A stretch of DNA of 64,000 bases, from NCBI GenBank assembly GCA_000827265.1, contig KN834759.1, forward strand, positions 911,666-975,665, given 5' to 3'. The position numbers were made by a program, and so were the translations under genes. The notes beneath the pieces were generated by a model. The model made no database searches, was not told the DNA's origin, and saw only the letters and a list, made by a program, of their open reading frames with translations. The DNA comes from Collybiopsis luxurians FD-317 M1 (lineage: Eukaryota > Basidiomycota > Agaricomycetes > Agaricales > Omphalotaceae). Shown piece by piece: positions 21,237 through 30,577 of the stretch (positions are counted from its first letter, which is position 1; each line of letters opens with the position of its first letter).

Positions 21237-23345
21237 AATCCTCGTTGTATGTTTTTTCTTGTATGCGTTATGGATTTTCCGTCTACGAGTGCAATCAAGT
21301 CTATACTTCATTCTACATTGATGCCTACAGTCAACGAGCTGATTGGCTAGGAAGAGGGATCAGAAAACATGGCTACAAGACAAATCCAATGAAGTTCGCT
21401 ACGTACCTTTGAACTGGTATTCCCAGAGCTAGTCGAGTTGTTTGCATGCTATGAAAGGTAAAAAGAATGTTGTCACTGTGGGTATATTGGTCGATTAAGT
21501 ATTTAGTGGCAAAGCGAAAAAGTCAAAGAAGTCAAAGACACCCTTCTGATCACGTACTCCCACCGGTACGTACCAACTTGCTGCCCCCATCCGCCGAAGC
21601 CTGAGTCTTGAATCCCGACAGTGGTATGTGCCTCGACTTCACCGTGACTCCCTATGGTAAGTCCGTCACAAGTATTGCCCTTACGAAACAAAAAAAAATC
21701 ATAACGAGGACTCTCAAAGACATTGACAACTTGCCCTTTTTTTCAAAAAAAAACGCAGTGACAGTTCCGAGTCATACAAGGGTAAGGCGAGATGACACAG
21801 GCTTGAAGGGCGTACAAGACAAATCCAATCTAAAAAAGTCTCAAATCCAAAAAAGTTCGCTATGTACCTCAGGCTCACCAAAGTTCTGTTCACACTCCTG
21901 AATTGGTTTTCCCAGAGTTTAATAAATTATAATCTGTCCCTTTATCGATATCCTTCATCCTTCATCCTTCTCATCAAAACTCCACAGCATTTACTTATCC
22001 GCATTCCATGTCCATGTCCATGTCCAAGTCCAGGTCCAAATGGCACGCAGCAACGACCCTTCAACTCAAGTTGAATCTTGATCCAGAACATTCGTCACGA
22101 AGAGGATGAAAGTTAAAAGTAGGTCTCGTTAAAATGGAGTTTGGAAGTGAAGGGGAACCGACTCGATCTGCCCTTACCCTTACCTTGCGATAGTCATGAG
22201 TCGTCACTGTGGGGGTATGTACTATGTTGCTTGATCAAGCTTGTTGGTTCAAGTTGATTAGTAGCAAAGCCAAAAGTCTAAGACACCTTTCTGATCATGT
22301 ATGCACGTACCCCTGCCAGTACGTACCAACTTGCCGCCCCCATCCGCCGAAACCTGAGCCCCGAGTCCCAACAGCAATTCAGCTTGAAGACTTTAAAGAA
22401 GCAGAAAGTTACGCCGACCGGATGCTGTGGCTTTCTCTTCGAATGTAATGAATACCTTCCTGCGGCGATCGCTTCTTCCAGGGTACTAGTAGTCGCTAGT
22501 ACTCACTTTGGAGTTTCCTCTGAGCCTGAATTGAAATTTCTCGCTGGACATGAAGTTATGCCGACCGCAAGCCAAGCCGCAGAGCTTCATAGCAATTCAG
22601 ATAGGCTAAGATATTTATTTCAAACTCATGCAATCTTGTTGAATGCACAAGTAATGGTCCTGTGTCATCGACTATACTGATAACGGTATGTGGATTCCGG
22701 GATTTTATTTTATTTTATTTTTTGACAAAATTAAGTTCAGGCAATGTGAGCTTTTATGAGTAAAGGGTATCTCGACTCCATGACTTGAGGTACGTTAATC
22801 GATCTTGACCTACAGTATCCTGTAGCAAGTCCTGTATACGAACTTCCCTTACTTTACTGGATGACGATTAGCATCTTGCGGGGTAGTCTGACCTTGATCA
22901 ATATTTTTGTAAATGAAAGACATGCGTATCGATCGTTTGATATTGGGGTGGATGCTAAGCTGTAAAGTTTCCAGATTTGGATTCAATCTAGGGATCTTTG
23001 ACCAAGCTGTAAAGGCTTCACTTAACAGCTTTCAAAGAGAAGATGGAGTTTTGCAGGTATGAAACTTTAAAATAGTTTCCCAACCTGCTAGTCCGTTGAG
23101 CGCCCAAGTTTAGATAAAAGACTGTAGCTTTGTCGCAACATCACATTCATCCCTACATCTTTGCAACGAGATAGGTACGACAACAATGCATTGAGTAGTA
23201 GATGAACGAAATCAGAATACTCACTTTACAGGCTTCACGGACATCTAATTGTTGCATTTCGTTCTTTCAATTCTACCTCGTGAATTGTATGCCTTCTCTC
23301 CCTCAGCTCCTTTGGGCTACTAATGTTTCTCGGTAGATCAAATAC
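21237..23345. other. Intergenic repeat block between IRG 2 and 3
   Basis: It contains the shared 3' segment, then two partial copies (about 21370-21600 and 21800-22330) of a block also found at 24770-25340. That block includes AAGTTCGCTACGTACCT, TATGTTGCTTGATCAAGCTTG and ACGTACCAACTTGCCGCCCCCATCCGCCG. A (CCATGT)n microsatellite lies at about 22005-22040, CCCTTA repeats at 22170-22185, R1 at about 22377 and R2 at about 22797. The promoter and leader intron of IRG 3 precede 23346. No independent gene is supported. Confidence 0.6.
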
Positions 23346-24629
23346 ATGGGCGCTCTCTTTAGCTCGGAGCTTGAAGAAACAAATCCAGCCATGGAATACA
23401 TCCAGAGCAGCCTCGCGCAAGAGCGATTGGCTCGCGAGCAAGCACAAAGAGAGCTGGAAGAAGTCGAAGCAGCTCGAGCGCAGGCTGAAAGAAACCTTAA
23501 ATCAGAACAACAGCAGAGAGCAAGAGAGCATGCGGCAGCTTTGCAACGATCTCAGGCAGCGGTGGAGCGAGCCTGGAACGCGACTAATACTGCGCAAGAA
23601 GCGCAGGCTAAAGCAGAAAGAGAAGCACAAATATCGCGCGCTGGTCAAGCAGAAGCGAATCGACGTGCTGACGAAGAGAAGGCCCTTGCCGAAGCTCAAA
23701 GAATTGCGAAGGAAAAGGCAGAAGAAGAAGCTGCGAAATCCGTTGCAGAACTGAATAACGCAAAAGAGAATTGGCTAAAAGGAATCCAGCCGGTTGTCTT
23801 GCCAACGGAAGAGGAATACCGGAGGATTCTTGAAGCCCGTCAGTACAAAGAGGGGTACTTCCACTTCGCTGTAGCCGGTACTTCGGGATGCGGGAAATCC
23901 TCTCTCATCAACGCCTTTCGAGGCATTCTCAATGGCTCGAAGGATGCTGCAGCTGTAGGAGTCACGGAGACCACACGGGAGGTTGGGCGCTATGAGGATC
24001 CCCGTCAAGAGCATCACTTTGTGTGGTATGATATTCCCGGTGCAGGCACTCTCCAGGTTCCACGATATCAATACTTCAATGATCAAGGCCTGTACATTTT
24101 CGACGCGATCATTGTCCTCTGGAACGATCGATTCACGGATACGGATATTGCCATCATCGACAACTGCGCTCGATTCCGAATCCCTTGCTTTATTGTCCGC
24201 TCGAAATCTGATAACCATATCAGGGCCGTTGCTAACGATATGAAAGACCTCATCGAAGCTAACGATGACATTGACGAGGAGGAAAGGGAACGGCTCCTTG
24301 ACCGCGTTGCATCCGACGCGCTGGAAACGTACCGCGCAGTAACCGGGGAAAGTGTCAAGGAGAATCTGCAGAAGAAGGAATTGCCACCTCAGAGGGTATA
24401 CCTTGTAACTAGTCGGACCCTATGCAAGGTCGTGAAGGGGTCGAAACTTCGTGCGCAGGATCAGGATGCCATTGATGAGGATGTCTTGATTCACGATATT
24501 TTGGCGGCAGTTCATGAAAGACGCTGCGCTCCACGTACAGGACCCTCTTCGAGTGGCTCTCTATTGACTGAGGGCTGGAGAATGGTATCTAGTGCTTTCA
24601 ACAGTACCACGAATAGGAGGATCAATTAA
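23346..24629 (+). CDS. IRG-type GTPase, copy 3
   Basis: A 427-codon intronless frame. The N-terminus MGALFSSELEETNPAMEYIQ again has Gly2 and Ser6, a good N-myristoylation context, but lacks the basic residues of copy 2. A coiled coil spans about residues 18-145. The P-loop GTSGCGKS is at 178-185, with GVTETT, WYDIPGAGT, VRSKSDNHI and VYLVTSRTL following. Coding sequence is nearly identical to copy 2 through the GTPase domain, with most differences in the head and coiled coil. The C-terminus (GPSSSGSLLTEGW) is short. Like the others it has no coding introns, unlike most other genes in the window, and the probable leader intron (GTATGCC...CTCGGTAG) sits directly upstream. Family assignment rests on the motif set; cellular role is inferred only by family. 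Confidence 0.88.
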   Translation: MGALFSSELEETNPAMEYIQSSLAQERLAREQAQRELEEVEAARAQAERNLKSEQQQRAREHAAALQRSQAAVERAWNATNTAQEAQAKAEREAQISRAGQAEANRRADEEKALAEAQRIAKEKAEEEAAKSVAELNNAKENWLKGIQPVVLPTEEEYRRILEARQYKEGYFHFAVAGTSGCGKSSLINAFRGILNGSKDAAAVGVTETTREVGRYEDPRQEHHFVWYDIPGAGTLQVPRYQYFNDQGLYIFDAIIVLWNDRFTDTDIAIIDNCARFRIPCFIVRSKSDNHIRAVANDMKDLIEANDDIDEEERERLLDRVASDALETYRAVTGESVKENLQKKELPPQRVYLVTSRTLCKVVKGSKLRAQDQDAIDEDVLIHDILAAVHERRCAPRTGPSSSGSLLTEGWRMVSSAFNSTTNRRIN

Positions 24630-26517
24630 CATGACCGCTCTATGTAGAATCCTCGTTGTATGTCTTTTTCTTGTATGCGTTATGGATTTTCCGTCTACGA
24701 AGTCTATACTTCATTCCACATTGATGGCTACGGTCAGCGAGCCATTTGGCTAGGAAGAGGGATCAACTACAAGATAAGACAAATCCAATCTAAAAAAGTT
24801 CGCTACGTACCTCAGGCTCATCAAAGTTCTGTTCACACTCCTGAACTGGTTTCCCCAGAGTTTGATAAATTATAGCCTGTCCCTTCATCCTTCATCCTTC
24901 TTATCAAAACTCTACAGCATTTACTTGGCACTTACTTATCCGCATTCCACGTCCACGTCCACGTCCACGTCCACGTCCAAGTCCATGTCCAAGTCCATGT
25001 CCATATCCAAATGGCATGCAGGAACGACCTTAACTCAAGTCGATCCAGATTCCAGACTATTCGTCACGAAGAAGATGAAAGTTAAAAGTAGGTCTCGTTA
25101 AAATGGAATTTGAAAGTGAAGGGAACCGACTCGATCTGCCCTTACCCTTACCCTTACCCTTACCTTGCGATAGCCATGAAAGGAAAAAAGCATATCGTCA
25201 CAGTGGGGGTATGTACTATGTTGCTTGATCAAGCTTGTTGGTTCAAGTTGATTAGTGGCAAAGCCAAAAGTCAAAGACACCCTTCTGGTTATGTTTGTAC
25301 GTACCCCCACCGGTACGTACCGACTTGCCGCCCCCATCCGCCGCACCCCGAGTCCCGAAACCCGACAGCACTAAGCCGCCTCGAATCCACTCCCTATGGC
25401 AAAAGTATCGCCCTCCCAAAACGAAAAAACCACGACGAGGACTCTAAAAACCATAACCAGCACTCTCAAAGCCATTAACAACTTGCCCTTTGTCCAAAAC
25501 AACACAGTTCCAGTTCCAAGTCGTGACAAAACCGACAATTGTAAGGCGACATGACACAGACAAAGCGAGGCGAGGCAAGGCGAAAACTAGTATATATTCG
25601 GATATAAGGAAAAACATATCAACATATCGAGAGGAGGAGGGGGCGCGGAGAAGAAGAGCAGGCAGAGGCAGAAGCCAGGGTTACCATGCCCATGCCATGC
25701 CTATGGAGACACACTCGAATACAGAGATGCAATAACAGAGGGGTACGTGGTACGTGGTATGTGCGTCGGGCGTCGTGCAAAAAAGGAGTAATGTATATAG
25801 GGAATCGGAACCATCAATCATCGCAGGCCAAAAAAAAAATACACAAAAAAAAAAGTATACTTATATATGTACGCACAAAAAAAAGCATTGTCCTGTTCCT
25901 GTTCCTGTTCAATCTTCTCAAAAAAAGCCCCAAATCGAATCGGAACCAGAATCGAAATACGAAGCACATCAAACAACTATGTAAATGAGATAAATAGCAT
26001 AAACAGGGTTAAAAAAAAAAAGTTAAATGAAGGATCCGAGCGAATGAGGAGGATGATGGGAACAGCTCCGACTCCTACAACAGTGGGTAAGGGATAAAGG
26101 AGGTATTCGAGCAAAGAAGAGACAACAACAAGATCAAGAAGCATCAGGCAAGATCAAGATAACACACTAACACTAACACAACGACAACGAAACATGACGA
26201 AAGACGAAGACGTGAGTCGGAAGAGATTTGGAAAGTAATGTGCAAATGTCGTAAGGAGGAGAGGGGAAGGGGAGCGGCGGAGGGAAGGGGCGTATAAAGT
26301 GTTCGTTCATTCGTTCGTTCGTTTCTTCGTTCGTCATGACGGCACGGCGCTGCGCCACGCTGAAACAACGCAAACGCGGGTGATGAGGAAATTAGGGAAT
26401 CGTAGCGAGGAATTGTGGATGAGGGATATAGGGAATCGTAGCAAAGAAATGTGGATGAGGAAATGAAGGAAATCGGCGGATCAAGGAATCACTTGAAGAA
26501 ATCGGAAATTAAAGCCA
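24630..26517. other. Repeat-rich end of the IRG array and low-complexity region
   Basis: 24770-25340 repeats blocks seen at 21370-22330, including a long CCACGT/CCAAGT/CCATGT microsatellite (about 24946-25015) and CCCTTA repeats (25139-25163). From 25500 the sequence becomes A-rich with many homopolymers and a (TTCG)n tract at about 26299-26335. Its right end should hold the 3' UTR of CHS7. No gene is supported. Confidence 0.6.
25139..25163 (+). repeat. CCCTTA short tandem repeat
   Basis: Four CCCTTA units in a row. The reverse complement is TAAGGG, one transposition away from the TTAGGG telomere unit but not the same. A shorter version is at 22170-22185 in the duplicated block. Confidence 0.8.
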
Positions 26518-28610
26518 TTACGACGGGTATGAGGGATGCAAAGGGTATGGATCGTCATCCCACGAATCTGAAGAAAAAAAGTGAAATGACACGCGTCAGT
26601 CAATCGTGAACGAATGATGAAGGAAGGGATGGAAAATGGAAGACAGAAGCATAGAACAATGACGAGAACCAGGGACGGCCAGAGCTAGACCTAGACCTAG
26701 AACTCGACGAAAGAAACAGCCAAAGCAATACCAAAAAAGGTCCAAGAAAGAAATCCACTCCGCCAACTCAACTACGAGTAAACCGAGGTTCTACCAAATA
26801 GATATGCAAAGAATTCCACCAAACTCCAACGGAGCAATCCCATCCAGCCACACCCGCACGCACACCGCCTCCTCAAGCGAGAGCGCTCCACCAAAGAAAT
26901 ACACAAAGAATTCCACCACAGCCCAACAGAGTAATCCCACCGTATCACCCGCACCCGCACCCGCACTGCACCCACACCGCACCACCTAGCGCTCATGAAC
27001 CGTGGTCCACATCACACCTCCGATAAACCGATAAACCGTAAACGTAAACGAAAAAACCAACCAACCCCAACCCCAACCCCGACATCCAGTCGGGCGCCCA
27101 AAAAAAGAAATAACCAGAGTTCAATAAAAACATACCTTCAGTAATACTCCTCCAAGCCAAATACAACACCCCAACCGCCGCAGTCTCTAAAACGGTAGCG
27201 ATAAAGGATCCATCGACTTTACTTGATGAACCCTAAAACGTAACGTATAGGAGTTTTATGTTAGTAAACGTGAATGGAAACTGTATGTAAAACCCAGACG
27301 AGAACCAAACCGATGAGGCGAGCCAAAAAAAAAAAAAAAAAGCAATAAGCAATGAACATTGCAAACCCGGGACTTTTTCGTCGAAAAGGACCCGGAAGCA
27401 AATTTTCAATTAACCAGCCAAGCCAAGCCAGTATTGGTTGCCAGGGAATCGAACATCCAAGACTCGAGCAAGCAACCGATCAAAAAGTGAAAGTGAAAGG
27501 GACGATCGGGGACACGTAACAACCCAAAAAAAAAGAAAAAAAGAGAAGAGAAACGCTCACCTCACAAACAACCTTGCCCAACAAAAACCACGCCAACTGA
27601 CTAAGTACAAACAACGCCGCAGCCAAGATATAATACCACATCGGTCTCGTCTCATTCAGTATGACGAGAACGATGTATCCCATCGTGACGAAATAAATGA
27701 CAGTAGCACTGTGTGTGTATCAGACGTAAAGATAAACAACAAAATAAGCGAGTTAGCAAAAGCGGAATTAGAGAATGGGAATTCAACCACTCACGCTGCA
27801 GGCCAAATACTCGTCAAAACGAACAAGGGTATACTTTTCAATTCGCGCGGGTCACTCGAGGGACCAAGCGTTTTAGTAATTGTTAACCCTACATCGAACG
27901 CGACATAGGTCGTCCCTGCGAAAAACGCAGCGGAGAGTAAGAAGAATGGCTATATAGTATGAGTAAAAAAGTCGAATCAGACAGTGATCAAATATGCACA
28001 GAGACCAACGTACAACCAACGCAGAGGGAGTCCCATCTTCTACCGCTTGTGTCGCTACGAACGCATTCATAAGCAGAGCCCAGAAAAAGGTTGCTACCAG
28101 ACCAGCATGGATGGCCGTCAACGCAACCAAGGCTGTTGAGCCTTGCGAAAGCAACGCTCCGGTTGTTAAGAGTTGAAATGGTAACGTGAGGAAATAGATG
28201 ATGAGGAGATTCCTCAGTTCGACTCGACCTAGAGTATCAAAGGTTGGATGATATTCACAGCAAGCGCAGCGCAAAGCAACGCAAAAGGACTCACCCACTG
28301 CAGCCTTCCTCCTCTGCGCCCTCCAAATAAGACCCAACACGAAAAGCATGCTCACGGCACACACGACGATATTGGCGATATTGCCCAAGCTATTCGAGGA
28401 GCTCTGATGTGGGCCAGAGATGGTCGTGCCGACTTTTGGTATACCGCAGACGGGGTTAACACCGACTGGAGCAGAATTTGGATCAGCGGAGAGACCGGTC
28501 AAGATGGATTTGAGTGAAGAGTCGGAGGAAAGTTGTCGGTAGAAGAGATTACACCAAGTATAAGATGGTGTATTCCGACATAGAGGTTCAAAGTCGCCAA
28601 AGCGTGTCAT
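26518..28610 (-). CDS. CHS7: Chitin synthase export chaperone (Chs7 family)
   Basis: Six exons: 28295-28610, 28014-28228, 27795-27949, 27561-27708, 27136-27232, 26518-26567, totalling 327 codons with canonical introns. The start MTRFGDFEPLCRNTPSYTWC is the Chs7 head, with the conserved F-G-x-F-x-x-x-C and a second Cys. Seven hydrophobic helices follow: IANIVVCAVSMLFVLGLI; LLIIYFLTLPFQLLTTG; LVATFFWALLMNAFVATQ with the family motif EDGTP; PFFLLSAAFFAGTTYVAF; IPLFVLTSIWPAA-ATVIYFV; YYILAAALFVLSQLAWFLL; and GSFIATVLETAAVGVLY. The tail is acidic (SWDDDPY). In yeast Chs7 is an ER membrane protein that lets the chitin synthase Chs3 fold and leave the ER, so this gene serves cell-wall chitin synthesis. 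Length matches the family. All junctions keep frame. Confidence 0.92.
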
Positions 28611-29376
28611 GGTTCCGAGTCGGGTTCTTCAACGACGAGTATATGAGTTTTGGACTGGGACGTCGAGTGCGACGTTGAGTGCTCGTCGTGAGAGAGTATA
28701 ATGAAGAACCAAGAGGGGATAAACAAACACCGTCAAATAAACCTAGTTCAACTTCGGCCCGTTAGTTCCGCACACTGGTATAAGCTCCAGCATCAACCTC
28801 GCCTTGAACACGCACTGCAGCTGCATGAGTTGCCCCTCGGTCTTAATCCTCTCACTCTATTAATACACTCTCAACCTGCCTCGAGGTAGTCCAACACTCG
28901 CCGGAACCGCCACAGCTATATCGATACGCTGATTGTCCAACATAATCACTGATCTACAGCGTTTGACACTGGTCCGTACTTGTACTGACCGTGACAATCC
29001 AACAGCTTGCGCGTATAGTTGGTTATCACATCTCCTCTACATCCTTTAGTGAGTAGCACTTTTGGTTTTGAGTTTGTTTCGGGTAGTAACGGCTGTTACT
29101 GACTCCCCAGTCGTCAAGCAGGTACCGGGTTCATTTAATAAAGCAACACATCCGTCGTCAGAACATACATTATTAATCGATTCTTCACATGAAACACTCA
29201 CGACGGTCGAGCGTTCGCCTGAACCGCCACAGTTCATACTAATACTAACACTAACACTAATACTAATCAGTCTCCGGTATCGATCCATACGAACACGCTG
29301 ATAATCACGGATTTACGAGCCTTCGCTGACACGAAATGTTACTATAATCCACTTCCTTCATTATATCCAAAAGAAA
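28611..29376. other. Intergenic with a duplicated block and a tRNA-like remnant
   Basis: The CHS7 promoter is expected near 28611-28900. A block at about 28890-29050 (GAACCGCCACAG, GATACGCTGATT, then GCGTATAGTTGGTTATCACATC) is repeated diverged at about 29212-29415, where it ends in a real tRNA. The first copy shows only a tRNA-like D-arm, so it may be a dead tRNA copy. No CDS is supported. Confidence 0.4.
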
Positions 29377-29474
29377 GGTTCGATGGCGTAGTCGGTTATC
29401 GCATCTGTCTTACATAGAACTCTCCTGAGTATGCGTTACACAGAAGGCCCCCGGTTCGAGCCCGGGTCGAACCA
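29377..29474 (+). tRNA. tRNA-Val (anticodon TAC) with intron
   Basis: The acceptor stem GGTTCGA pairs with TCGAACC (29467-29473). The D stem is GCG/CGC (29386-29388 with 29400-29402). The anticodon stem is TCTGT/ACAGA (29404-29408 with 29440-29444). The loop CTTACA gives anticodon TAC at 29411-29413, reading valine GTA codons. A 24-base intron (29415-29438) follows position 37, the standard place for nuclear tRNA introns. The T stem CCCGG/CCGGG encloses TTCGAGC, a good B box. All stems pair completely. Confidence 0.88.
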
Positions 29475-30577
29475 TGCGTATCTCTCGAAAGAGCAGCATA
29501 CCGCTTTTCTTTTGTTCTCTTCAACACCAAATCCTTACCTTACCCGTACATCCTCCTCGAGTCTTGTACCCAAACCGATCGCGATTGACCAAAATTGGTT
29601 CGCATATATATATTTATATACAAATAAACTCTTAATCAAACGAGGTCGAGACCCAAAAGTCTCGACCCAACTTCCGCCGACTCCTCGAGAACAACTCGCA
29701 CATACATATTACTTACATACTGTAATATAATATCATCAGAAATAGCTCCAGCCCCATCCCGTTTTCTCTCACTTCCAACACCGTCACGGTGAACCCTACG
29801 AAATTATTCAACATTGAACGATTAAACCTTTTTTCAAATCGTCACACCACTATCAGCCAGCCAGTAGATAGATAGATAGATAGATAAATAGATATCACGC
29901 AGCGAAGTCTAAATAAGTAGTCAAAACTTGAGCGGAAAGATATCACTTCAACTAAACCCATCCCCAGCCCTCCGAGTCACCCTTCCGAGTCCATTGCACT
30001 TCCCATATGTACATACTCATCTATCAAAAATCACTCACTCCTCCGAGCCCGGTCGGAAAAACAGACGACACAACCATTCATGCTCAGCGCTCATCATTAA
30101 CCGATATGAATCAGGAGCATAAAAAAAAAACATAATCAAATCTGATTCCCATCACCATTTCGACAAATACTCGGAAAAAAACAGTATAATTTCATACTTT
30201 CTTCCCTCCCTTCCTTCCTTCCTTCCTTCCTTCCTTTCTTTCTTTCCCGATCCAAATACAATTACATGTACACGGAAGGAAAATCCAGACCAAAAAGACA
30301 ATCCCAAAATCAAAAGAGCACAGAGGCCAAATGACAATGACAATGACAAAAGGTAGCAGGTAGCAGGTTGACAGTAACAGTTACGACGATCATAAATAGA
30401 TATTCAAAATGAATGTACGCTTTTTTTTTAAATAATAAACACTAGAGTCCCAAACCAACACAAGCCCAAAAAGGAACCATGACACGAATGTCGAGGAGAG
30501 AGAGAAAAAACGAACAAAACGAAGCGAATAAGACGTAGTCGGGAATCACTCCCTTTATCCATCCCTAAATCATCTTC
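29475..30577. other. Intergenic with microsatellites
   Basis: It contains (GATA)n at about 29866-29890 and (CCTT)n at about 30205-30245. Otherwise AT-rich; the right end should be the 3' UTR of the copper radical oxidase. No gene is supported. Confidence 0.55.

Noticed and set aside
25139..25163. Telomeric repeat
   Set aside because: The unit is CCCTTA, not CCCTAA, and only four copies exist within a duplicated block.
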